Position numbers and translations under genes: made by a program. From the NCBI GenBank assembly GCA_002839445.1, contig PGYB01000012.1, forward strand, positions 1 through 64,000: 64,000 bases of DNA. Reading direction: 5' to 3'. This document shows positions 55,257-62,606 of this stretch, one piece after another. The DNA comes from Candidatus Riflebacteria bacterium HGW-Riflebacteria-1 (GTDB lineage: Bacteria; Muiribacteriota; Ozemobacteria; Ozemobacterales; Ozemobacteraceae). The notes beneath the pieces are model-generated. The model searched no databases. It saw only the letters and a program-made list of their open reading frames with translations, and was not told the DNA's origin. The first letter of the stretch is position 1, and every line of letters starts with the position of its first letter.

Positions 55257-55661
55257 TCAGCGAAAATCGTTGTATTTTGCGCCGCTGATACTGAGCTCTT
55301 CGCTCGCTGAGTGAATCACTACGCGGCCCTGCTCGTCTCTGGCAAAAACCCAGTCGAAACGGCCGGTAAAAGGATCGGGATAACGCTGCCGCAAAAAACT
55401 GTTGCCAAGATTGTCGCGCAGAAGCTCTTCGAGGGCAGCCGGCATGCGGTTATGGCAGCGCTCAAACTTGTTCACGGCACGTTTGAACTCGCCGAGAACA
55501 AAGCGGAGCTGGTCTTCTTTGCCACGGCGCACTTCGAGATCAACGCGCGGAACCGCCACAGCAAGGCTGATAGCGAGAAGCACCACCGAAACGCTGATAA
55601 TCAGAAGTGAAACGCCACGGCGGGCAGCGGCAACAGGCTGGCGCGACTCAAAAGTCGGCAT
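55257..55661 (-). CDS. Type II secretion pseudopilin-like protein (GspG-like, divergent)
   Basis: A 134-residue protein. A basic leader (QPVAAARRG) is followed by a hydrophobic helix VSLLIISVSVVLLAISLAVAVP that resembles the class III signal of prepilins. However, it lacks the Phe and the conserved Glu at +5. The C-terminal half is GspG-like (LEELLRDNLGNSFLRQRYPDPFTGRFDWVF). It overlaps the preceding prepilin gene by 14 bases. It may be a minor pseudopilin. Confidence 0.65.
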   Translation of the reverse strand: MPTFESRQPVAAARRGVSLLIISVSVVLLAISLAVAVPRVDLEVRRGKEDQLRFVLGEFKRAVNKFERCHNRMPAALEELLRDNLGNSFLRQRYPDPFTGRFDWVFARDEQGRVVIHSASEELSISGAKYNDFR

Positions 55662-56034
55662 AGTTTATTCCATCAAGACTCTGCCCGTCGGCGCCTGACT
55701 TAACATCGTAAACATCGTTGTTTCCGGGCTGCGAAGGCACAACAACCCAGGTATCGATTTTCTCGGTAAACGGATCAGGTGGAATACTGCGGATATAGCC
55801 TTGAGTAACCAGGGAGTTCAAGCTCTCAGGCCACTTCTCATGGTCTTTGAAGTAATCGCTGAGAATCGTTCGAAAGACGTGAAGGTCTTTTTTCAGGGCA
55901 GTTTCTTTGCTGCGCTGAATCGTGCGGCCGTACATCGGCACTACCGTGACATAGAGCAGACCGATAATGGCGACGACAACGCTCATCTCAATAAGAGTAA
56001 AGGCCATACGGTTATTGCGCAAACTCTTAAACAT
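55648..56034 (-). CDS. GspG-like prepilin (N-terminal methylation domain)
   Basis: A 128-residue protein. The prepilin signal is RMA|FTLIEMSVVVAIIGLLYVTVVP, with Ala instead of the usual Gly before the cut and the conserved Glu at +5. The C-terminal part (FRTILSDYFKDHEKWPESLNSLVTQGYIRSIPPDPFTEK) is typical of type II secretion major pseudopilin GspG. It is in the PilT-like operon, three bases after the last PilT-like gene. Confidence 0.85.
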   Translation of the reverse strand: MFKSLRNNRMAFTLIEMSVVVAIIGLLYVTVVPMYGRTIQRSKETALKKDLHVFRTILSDYFKDHEKWPESLNSLVTQGYIRSIPPDPFTEKIDTWVVVPSQPGNNDVYDVKSGADGQSLDGINYADF

Positions 56035-56037
56035 CGC

Positions 56038-57078
56038 TTATCCCCTGGTTCCCCGGTATAAATCCAGAAAGTTTTCACCCGCCACACGGTCAAGTTCATT
56101 TTTAAGATACAACTTTTGCACCGATTGCGCAAACAGCTGACTGCCGGGGCCGGCACTGGCAATATTCGGCTCGATCTGCGTTACCTTGCCCTTTTGAATA
56201 ATGCTCATCACTGTGCTGTTGATAACAAGCGTCTCGTGCACCGGAACAATTCTCTTGCCGACCTGGTCAGCGATTAGCGCCTGCGAAACCACGCCCTGCA
56301 GGTTTTCGGCAAGCACCTGGCAGACAAATTCGCGATCGCTCTCGGCGAACGAGAAAATGAACTTTTCGAGAGTGTTCACTATGCCCAGCGTCTGCATGCT
56401 TAACACAACGAAATGACCGCCGGCAACATATTCGATGATGCTTTTGAACGGTATTTCGCGCTTAAGATCGCCGATCACCAGCACATCGACATCCATGCGC
56501 TTCGCAAAGTTGATGCCCTGATCGATCACGAAGATATCCTTGCGGAACTGGCGCTGCGAAATGCGGCAGCGTTTCTGCTCAAAATTGAATTCGATCGGGT
56601 CTTCGATGATCAGAATATGCCTTGAATGGCGCTGATTCATGCGCTCGACCATACTCGCCAGAGAAGTCGAGATACCTGAGCGGGCCGGACCAGCAATGAT
56701 AAAGATGCCTTTTTTGGCATCAAGAAAGGGCACCAGCGGATCGGGAAACTTAATGTCTTCAAGCGATGGAATCTTGCTGTCGATGATTTTTATCAGCGCA
56801 ACCGGCTTCTGCTGTGAGTGAAACAGGGTCAGACGGTAGTTGCACGGCGGCTTGCCGAAGAAATTTGCTTCAAAAGAACTGGTCTTCTTGAATTTTTCGA
56901 CATCTTCATCGCTCAACAGACTCTTGAGCAGGTCGTTCATATCTGTTTCCTGGACTGGCGGAAACTCCATATGGCGCAGAAACTTGTTTTTGCGGATAAG
57001 CGGACGTGAACCGATTTTGAGATGCAGCTCAGTACCACCAGACTGTTTTACGTTTTCAATTAGCTTTTTGATATCCAT
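56038..57078 (-). CDS. PilT-family protein with degenerate ATPase motifs
   Basis: A 346-residue PilT/VirB11-type protein. The N-terminal PAS-like domain (~1-100, GGTELHLKIGSRPLIRK) and C-terminal core are present. The P-loop reads GPARSGIST, where Ile replaces the ATP-contacting Lys. The Asp box is IIEDPIEF, Walker B is VLVIGDLKR (Asp for the catalytic Glu) and the His box is SMQTLG. It should not hydrolyse ATP and may be a regulatory ring member. It is the fifth gene of the operon. Confidence 0.82.
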   Translation of the reverse strand: MDIKKLIENVKQSGGTELHLKIGSRPLIRKNKFLRHMEFPPVQETDMNDLLKSLLSDEDVEKFKKTSSFEANFFGKPPCNYRLTLFHSQQKPVALIKIIDSKIPSLEDIKFPDPLVPFLDAKKGIFIIAGPARSGISTSLASMVERMNQRHSRHILIIEDPIEFNFEQKRCRISQRQFRKDIFVIDQGINFAKRMDVDVLVIGDLKREIPFKSIIEYVAGGHFVVLSMQTLGIVNTLEKFIFSFAESDREFVCQVLAENLQGVVSQALIADQVGKRIVPVHETLVINSTVMSIIQKGKVTQIEPNIASAGPGSQLFAQSVQKLYLKNELDRVAGENFLDLYRGTRG

Positions 57079-57090
57079 GTGCTGCCTCTC

Positions 57091-58143
57091 TTACGACTGG
57101 CCGGAAATGCGCGACTTGTCAATCGCGTATTCAACGGCGGTCTTCTGCGAAATAACCCGTTTGCGCGCCAGTGCGGCGAGCTGCGAATCAAAAGTTTTCA
57201 TACCGGCAATTTCGCCCTGGCCCTGCAGAGTCCGGAACATGCTCATATTGTTGTTGCGCACCAGAGCTTTCATCTGCGGGGTATTGATGAGAATGTCAAA
57301 GATAGCAATGCGCCCGCTCTGATCGTCTCTTGGCATCAGGCGCTGGCTGATGATCATCTTGAGCTGCGACGCAATACGTGCTCGCAATGCCTCGCGGTCG
57401 CCAGGTTCGCGGCAGCTGATAAGGCGATCGAGAATCTGGTGGCAGTCGCCGCCTTCGGTCGAACCGATAACCATGCAGCCTGATTCGCAGAGGGTAAGCG
57501 CCTGATCCATGGCATCAGAATAGTTGATGGAATCTGATACTACGACGTCGGGGTCGACGCGATAGGCTTCGCACAGCCCGTTATAAAAGTTCGAAATATC
57601 GACTGGAATACTGCGCTGAATAAAAGCGCTCTTGTTGTCTTTGAAGACGTATTCCACCGGGTTTTCGATGGTAAAGATACTCTTTTCGAAATGGCTGTTA
57701 ATAAAGTTAAGCAAAGCCGCGATGGTTGAAGTCTTGCCTTCTCCAGAAGGGCTGCCAACCAGCACCAGTCCAGAAGGGGCTGAGACAACCTTGCGCACAC
57801 CATCGCCAAAACCGAGTTCTTCCAGATCGAATATTTTCTCGCCGATAAAGCGTATGGCGATGGCAAATTTGCCCTTGTCGAGAAACACCGAAAACCTGAG
57901 GCGGCCAACAGTCTCAACATCTTCGGCGTAGGTTACCTGGCGCTGCCGCCCGAGAATCTCGCGAGCTTTCGGCGTGCTGGTCTCGAGAATTATCCGCTTG
58001 ATCTGGTCTTCGTTAAGCATTATGCCTTCGAGTTTTTCGATGGCACCATGCAATCGGTAAAAAATCGGCTGATCCGGAAAAAGATGCAGGTCAGAAGCGC
58101 CCTTGACCTTAACCATCTGGCAAATCTTCAATAATTCCGTCAT
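57091..58143 (-). CDS. PilT-family protein with intact P-loop but altered catalytic boxes
   Basis: A 350-residue PilT-like protein (SDLHLFPDQPIFYRL... VGSPSGEGKTSTIAALL). Lys of the P-loop is kept. The Asp box is TIENPVEYVF (Asn for Asp). The Walker B region reads DPDVVVSDSI instead of DPDVILVGEM, and the His box (GSTEGGD) is lost. It can perhaps bind nucleotide but hydrolysis is doubtful. It lies 12 bases before the next PilT-like gene. Confidence 0.82.
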   Translation of the reverse strand: MTELLKICQMVKVKGASDLHLFPDQPIFYRLHGAIEKLEGIMLNEDQIKRIILETSTPKAREILGRQRQVTYAEDVETVGRLRFSVFLDKGKFAIAIRFIGEKIFDLEELGFGDGVRKVVSAPSGLVLVGSPSGEGKTSTIAALLNFINSHFEKSIFTIENPVEYVFKDNKSAFIQRSIPVDISNFYNGLCEAYRVDPDVVVSDSINYSDAMDQALTLCESGCMVIGSTEGGDCHQILDRLISCREPGDREALRARIASQLKMIISQRLMPRDDQSGRIAIFDILINTPQMKALVRNNNMSMFRTLQGQGEIAGMKTFDSQLAALARKRVISQKTAVEYAIDKSRISGQS

Positions 58144-58215
58144 TTTCAGACCTCTATAAAGTATATTTGTTGTTTAATCGGCAGTCTGTGAGTTTTTGTT
58201 CACCTGCCGGACAAA

Positions 58216-60363
58216 TTATATGCGTTGCAAAAGCTCAACAACATTTTTCAGCACCTGACTGTCAGGCGGAAGTGTCTTGCGCAGGCCCTCGAGAATGACC
58301 CTGGCCTTTTCGCCCTCTTCGATAGCATAGTAACACAGAGCCAGATGATACGAAGAAGAAAGGTCGCGCGGATTGGCCTGCAGACCGCGACTCAGCGCAG
58401 TAATCGCCTGCGGGTACTTTTTCTGATTAAAGTAGGCAAGACCAAGGGCACCATAAATGCGAATCAGGCTCTTCTTGTCGTCTTTGTTGACATACTGCTG
58501 CACGCGCTCATAGCATTCTGCCAGCTTTTCCCATTCTTTTTTGCGAAAATATATCTGCCCGAGCAGAACTGCTGAATTTATGTGAGACGGCTCATCATCA
58601 ACGTTGTGCGCTAACAGCGCCGCGGCTTTTTTCATATCGCCAAGACTGTAGCAGCAATGAGCAAGATAGTAGCGCGCCTCGATGTTGTCTGACTGCGCAG
58701 CGACGATCTTTTCAAGCAGTTCGCGTGCCCTGGCGAAGTCGCCGTTGTTGAAAAATTCTACAGCCTGGCTGAAAGCTTCGACCAATGCCGCCGCGGTGTC
58801 AGGCGCCGCCATCGTCGCAACACCCTCCATGTCACGCGCGACCTCTTCGCCAAGGCCTTTTAAAAGAGTATTTGAGAATGTTTCAGGTTTCTGCATGTAA
58901 GAACCAAGATTGCCGGCTATGCGAACCCAGCTGAAAAGCTCATTCTCACGCTTTTTTTCGTTCAGGGCAGCGCTGACTTCTTCGAAAACCGCCAGTTCAC
59001 CGTTCAGCAGCAGAGCATGGTAATACTCCGAAAACACTTCTGAACGCACCGCACCAAGAAACTTCTTGATTTTAAGCAATTCCTCACGGGCGCCAAGATG
59101 GCCGAGCGCGGCGATAAGCCAGGGCATCTCTTCTTCGGGTTCTTTTCTGATACGCTCGAAAATGTTCGCGACCGCCTCTTTAAGCCCGCGCGACACTACA
59201 TAATCGAGTATACAGCTGATTACCGGCGCGCAGTCTTCTTTCTTGAGCATTTCAAGAATATCCTGATCGGGAAAATCTTCGATGCGAGTTGCGCACTCAA
59301 CCGCTTCCTTGCGCACCCACTGATTTTCATCGCTGAGCAGAGGCCGTATCTCACGCACCCCGACGCTGCCTTCCAACGACAAAGCGGCTTTTAATGCCAT
59401 TTTACGCACGCCAAAATTCTCGTCGAGCAGCAGTTCGTGAATACATTCTTCGCGCTTATCGCTGTTGATGCGGGCGAGAACATAAGCCGCCGAGCGCCGG
59501 GTTGAAGCATCCGAGCTCGCCATCATCGCCTTGAGCTCTTCGCTGACCGCGGCAGGATCGGCTGCAGCAAGCGCGATGCAGACGTTGGCGCGTACACGGT
59601 TATTCGGATGACCGTAGAATTTTTTCAGTTTGCGCTTCATTTCGAGCGCCGGAATCTTGAGATAAGAAATCGCTTCGACCGAATTGGCCTGGATTCTTGG
59701 ATCAAAAGAATCCAGCCCGCTCTCAAAAGTCTTGAGCAGGCGCGCCTCGGCAAAAGTTGCCAGCGAAGAAATAATTATCGCCTTGAGTCGCGAATCGCGC
59801 GCGATTTCGAACTGCCCGACCAGAGCCGGAACGGCCTCAGGATCTTTGAGTTTCGAAAGAATTTCGAGAACGTTGATTACGATCCACTCGTCAGGGTCGT
59901 TGAGAAGTCCGCACAGGCTCTGCACGACATCGCGCCCGCCCATTTTAAACAGTGCCCGCGCCGAATAATAGCGAACCATGCGGTCTTCGTCGTGCAGTAA
60001 CTCCATCAGTGGCCTGGCTGCCATCGGATCACCGATTTCGCCAAGTACCCTGACAACTTCTTCTTTGTGCTGGCCATCGGGGTCCTGGAGGCGCTCGATC
60101 AGTCTTGCAACCGGCGAACTGCTCATAAAATGGCCAATCGCCGTTACCGGCTCAATACTGTCAGCGTAATCATCAAATGCCCGGGTGATCGTGCCGAGCG
60201 ACTGGTTGTCGCCGATCTTGCCGAGACTGATAATGGTCTCTAATTTGAGCTCGTCAGAAACGTCTGACTGAACAAGTTCTTCAAGACGCGAAGTAGCCGG
60301 GCGCAGCAACCTTCTGGCCGCCTTAACATACCTGAAGGATTCAATCTGCTCGAAATCGGTCAT
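58216..60363 (-). CDS. HEAT-repeat and TPR scaffold protein
   Basis: A 715-residue soluble protein. HEAT-type repeats run from ~1 to ~430 (VLGEIGDPMAARPLMELLHDEDRMVRYYSARAL and similar). TPR motifs run from ~565 to ~715 (AREYYLAHCCYSLGDMKKAAALL-like helices, GALGLAYFNQKKYPQAITALSRGLQANPRD). There is no enzyme domain. It lies inside the PilT operon, overlapping the preceding gene by four bases, and probably acts as an assembly or regulatory scaffold for the ATPases. Confidence 0.85.
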   Translation of the reverse strand: MTDFEQIESFRYVKAARRLLRPATSRLEELVQSDVSDELKLETIISLGKIGDNQSLGTITRAFDDYADSIEPVTAIGHFMSSSPVARLIERLQDPDGQHKEEVVRVLGEIGDPMAARPLMELLHDEDRMVRYYSARALFKMGGRDVVQSLCGLLNDPDEWIVINVLEILSKLKDPEAVPALVGQFEIARDSRLKAIIISSLATFAEARLLKTFESGLDSFDPRIQANSVEAISYLKIPALEMKRKLKKFYGHPNNRVRANVCIALAAADPAAVSEELKAMMASSDASTRRSAAYVLARINSDKREECIHELLLDENFGVRKMALKAALSLEGSVGVREIRPLLSDENQWVRKEAVECATRIEDFPDQDILEMLKKEDCAPVISCILDYVVSRGLKEAVANIFERIRKEPEEEMPWLIAALGHLGAREELLKIKKFLGAVRSEVFSEYYHALLLNGELAVFEEVSAALNEKKRENELFSWVRIAGNLGSYMQKPETFSNTLLKGLGEEVARDMEGVATMAAPDTAAALVEAFSQAVEFFNNGDFARARELLEKIVAAQSDNIEARYYLAHCCYSLGDMKKAAALLAHNVDDEPSHINSAVLLGQIYFRKKEWEKLAECYERVQQYVNKDDKKSLIRIYGALGLAYFNQKKYPQAITALSRGLQANPRDLSSSYHLALCYYAIEEGEKARVILEGLRKTLPPDSQVLKNVVELLQRI

Positions 60364-61397
60364 TCAACAATCTCCTTCATGATGTTAGAAACCAGCTTGC
60401 CGTCGACCCTTTCGTCTTTGAGAATCTCATTAAGCGAATCTTTGAGCGTCTTGCAGCCTTCTTTGCGCGCAAGCATCAGCGCAGATTTGAGCTGGTTAGT
60501 CTTTTTCTCGCGAATCTGGTTGCGCATTGCCGAGTTAAGAATCATCAGCTCGTGCGCCATGACACGCTCGCGTTTGTGCAGGCTGGGCAAAAGAATCTGC
60601 GAGATAATGCCGATCAGCGACATTGACAGCTGAGTACGGATTTCTTCGTGACGGTGCCCCGGAAAAACGTTGATGATGCGGTCAATAGTCTGCACCGCGC
60701 CAACCGTGTGCAGCGTCGAAAACACCAGATGCCCGGTCTCGGCAGCGGTCAGCACCATCTCAATCGTCTCAGTATCACGCATCTCACCAACAAGAATTAC
60801 ATCAGGGTCTTCGCGCAAGGCATTCATCAGAGCACCATGATAGTGGCTGGCAGTAACGCCGATTTCACGCTGCGTAAAAATCGACTTGCGCTCGCGGTAG
60901 ACAAACTCAATCGGGTCTTCGATGGTAATAACGTGGCGATGCGAGATACGATTGATCTCGTTGACTATAGCCGCCAGAGTATGGGTTTTACCAGAGTTGG
61001 CCGGCCCGGTAACCAGAAACAGCCCACGCGGGCGCGCGGCGATTTCCTTGAGAATCGGCGGCAACCCAAGTGAATCAATAGTTGGCACATTGGTCGGTAT
61101 AAAACGAAACGCGCCAGACAGGCAGCCACGCTGCTTGAAAATGCAGACGCGCACACGCCAGCGGTTTTTGTAGCGCACCATAAAATTGGTTTCGTAACGC
61201 GCCCGCAGGTCGCTCTGCGCCCTTACATCCATCAGGGGAAGAAAAAGATTGGGCATTTCCTGATAGGCGAGAGGCTCGTGCGGCAAAGTGACCAGACGAC
61301 CGCCAACCCTGATCATAGGCGGCGCGCCAGTCTTCAAATGCAGATCAGAAGCCTGGCGCTCAATAGCGGTCTCGAAAAATTGGTGAATTCTCAGCAT
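60360..61397 (-). CDS. PilT twitching motility ATPase
   Basis: A 345-residue hexameric retraction-type ATPase. All motifs are intact: P-loop VTGPANSGKTHTLAAI, Asp box TIEDPIEFVY, Walker B DPDVILVGEMRD and His box TAAETGHLVFSTLHT. The AIRNLIRE-like C-terminal motif reads AMRNQIREKKTNQL. It drives pilus retraction or pseudopilus dynamics. It lies 20 bases after the first pilT gene and overlaps the HEAT-TPR gene. Confidence 0.95.
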   Translation of the reverse strand: MLRIHQFFETAIERQASDLHLKTGAPPMIRVGGRLVTLPHEPLAYQEMPNLFLPLMDVRAQSDLRARYETNFMVRYKNRWRVRVCIFKQRGCLSGAFRFIPTNVPTIDSLGLPPILKEIAARPRGLFLVTGPANSGKTHTLAAIVNEINRISHRHVITIEDPIEFVYRERKSIFTQREIGVTASHYHGALMNALREDPDVILVGEMRDTETIEMVLTAAETGHLVFSTLHTVGAVQTIDRIINVFPGHRHEEIRTQLSMSLIGIISQILLPSLHKRERVMAHELMILNSAMRNQIREKKTNQLKSALMLARKEGCKTLKDSLNEILKDERVDGKLVSNIMKEIVE

Positions 61398-61417
61398 CTC
61401 GCCCCCATCTCGTATTA

Positions 61418-62491
61418 TTACATCGGTGGTTCGTTAAGAATCTTGCGCAAAGCTGCCGGATTCGGAGCGGCAGCCATGGCGTCGTCGCGCTTTACTACCC
61501 GGTCTTTTACCAGTTGTGCCAGCGACATTTCCATGGTGGTCATGCCATATTCGGCGCCGGTTTCGAGGTAAGACGGCAGCATGTGAATCTTGCCATCGGC
61601 AATCAGCGAGCGAACTGCCGAAGTGTTGATCAACACTTCAAAAGCGGCCACGCGCCCACCATCAGGCTTTGGCAGCAACGTCTGCGATACTACGCCGCGC
61701 AACACCATCGAAAGCTGCAGCAGAATCTGATGATGCCGTGCTTCCGGGAAAACGTTAACAATACGCTCGGCAGTGCTTACAGCCGAACTGGTATGCAGTG
61801 TGGCAATGACCAGCTTGCCAGTCTCGGCAGCGTTGAGGGTCAACGAAATAGTTTCGGGTTCGCGCATTTCGCCAACGACAATGATATCAGGGTCCTGACG
61901 CAGCACAGTCAGCAGGCCATCGTAAAAACTCAGGCAGTCAATGCCAACCTGACGCTGGTTAAAAAAGCTCAGGTTGTCTTCGAATTGATATTCAATCGGA
62001 TCTTCAAGAGTTACAACATGGCGGCGGGCAATGCGGTTGACATAATTGAGGTAACTCGCCATCGTCGAAGTTTTGCCGGCGCCAGTCGGACCAGTGATAA
62101 GAATAAGGCCGTTCGGTTGCTCGATAAGCCGACGGGCAGCCAGCGGCAGGCCAATCTCGTCGAAATCCATGACGCGGTAGGGTATAACGCGAAAAACCGC
62201 ACCAAAACCGTTAAGGTCATTGTAGAGGTTAACTCTGAATCGGCACACTCCCTCGAGTGTGTAGGCAAAATCTATTTCGTGGCTTTTGCGGAACTGGTCT
62301 TCCTGGTCAGAGGTCAGCAGAACCTCGATAATATGATCGAAATCTTTTTTGTTAAAACGAAAGCCCTCGACGTGCCTGATATGCCCATCAACGCGAATGG
62401 CTGGCGCTTTGCCGACCTTGAGATGCAGATCAGAGGCGCCCTCATCGAATGTAAGTTTTAATAATCGGTACAAGCTTTTTTCGTCTGACAT
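61418..62491 (-). CDS. PilT twitching motility ATPase, first operon gene
   Basis: A 357-residue PilT: LKVGKAPAIRVDG in the N-terminal domain, P-loop ITGPTGAGKTSTMASYL, Asp box TLEDPIEYQF, Walker B DPDIIVVGEMREPET and His box TAAETGKLVIATLHT-like (AETGKLVIATLHT). Start 62491 is chosen at MSDEKSL. No ribosome binding site precedes it, and a promoter -10 lies seven bases upstream, so the transcript may be leaderless. An earlier in-frame start at 62527 would overlap that promoter. Confidence 0.93.
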   Translation of the reverse strand: MSDEKSLYRLLKLTFDEGASDLHLKVGKAPAIRVDGHIRHVEGFRFNKKDFDHIIEVLLTSDQEDQFRKSHEIDFAYTLEGVCRFRVNLYNDLNGFGAVFRVIPYRVMDFDEIGLPLAARRLIEQPNGLILITGPTGAGKTSTMASYLNYVNRIARRHVVTLEDPIEYQFEDNLSFFNQRQVGIDCLSFYDGLLTVLRQDPDIIVVGEMREPETISLTLNAAETGKLVIATLHTSSAVSTAERIVNVFPEARHHQILLQLSMVLRGVVSQTLLPKPDGGRVAAFEVLINTSAVRSLIADGKIHMLPSYLETGAEYGMTTMEMSLAQLVKDRVVKRDDAMAAAPNPAALRKILNEPPM

Positions 62492-62498
62492 GAGCAGT

Positions 62499-62527
62499 AT
62501 TATACCCACAGCCTGCAATCTTAACAA
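62499..62527 (-). promoter_or_regulatory. Promoter of the PilT operon, possibly leaderless
   Basis: On the minus strand, TTGTTA (62522-62527), a 17-base spacer and a perfect TATAAT (62499-62504) are followed by only seven bases before the ATG at 62491. Transcription starting at the usual distance would begin at or next to the start codon. Confidence 0.6.
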
Positions 62528-62606
62528 TCGAATTTAATTGCTTATTTAAAAAAATAGCACTTTCTGATAGTATGCTGTTAGTTCAAAGCCGACCCGGGGA
62601 AGACAA

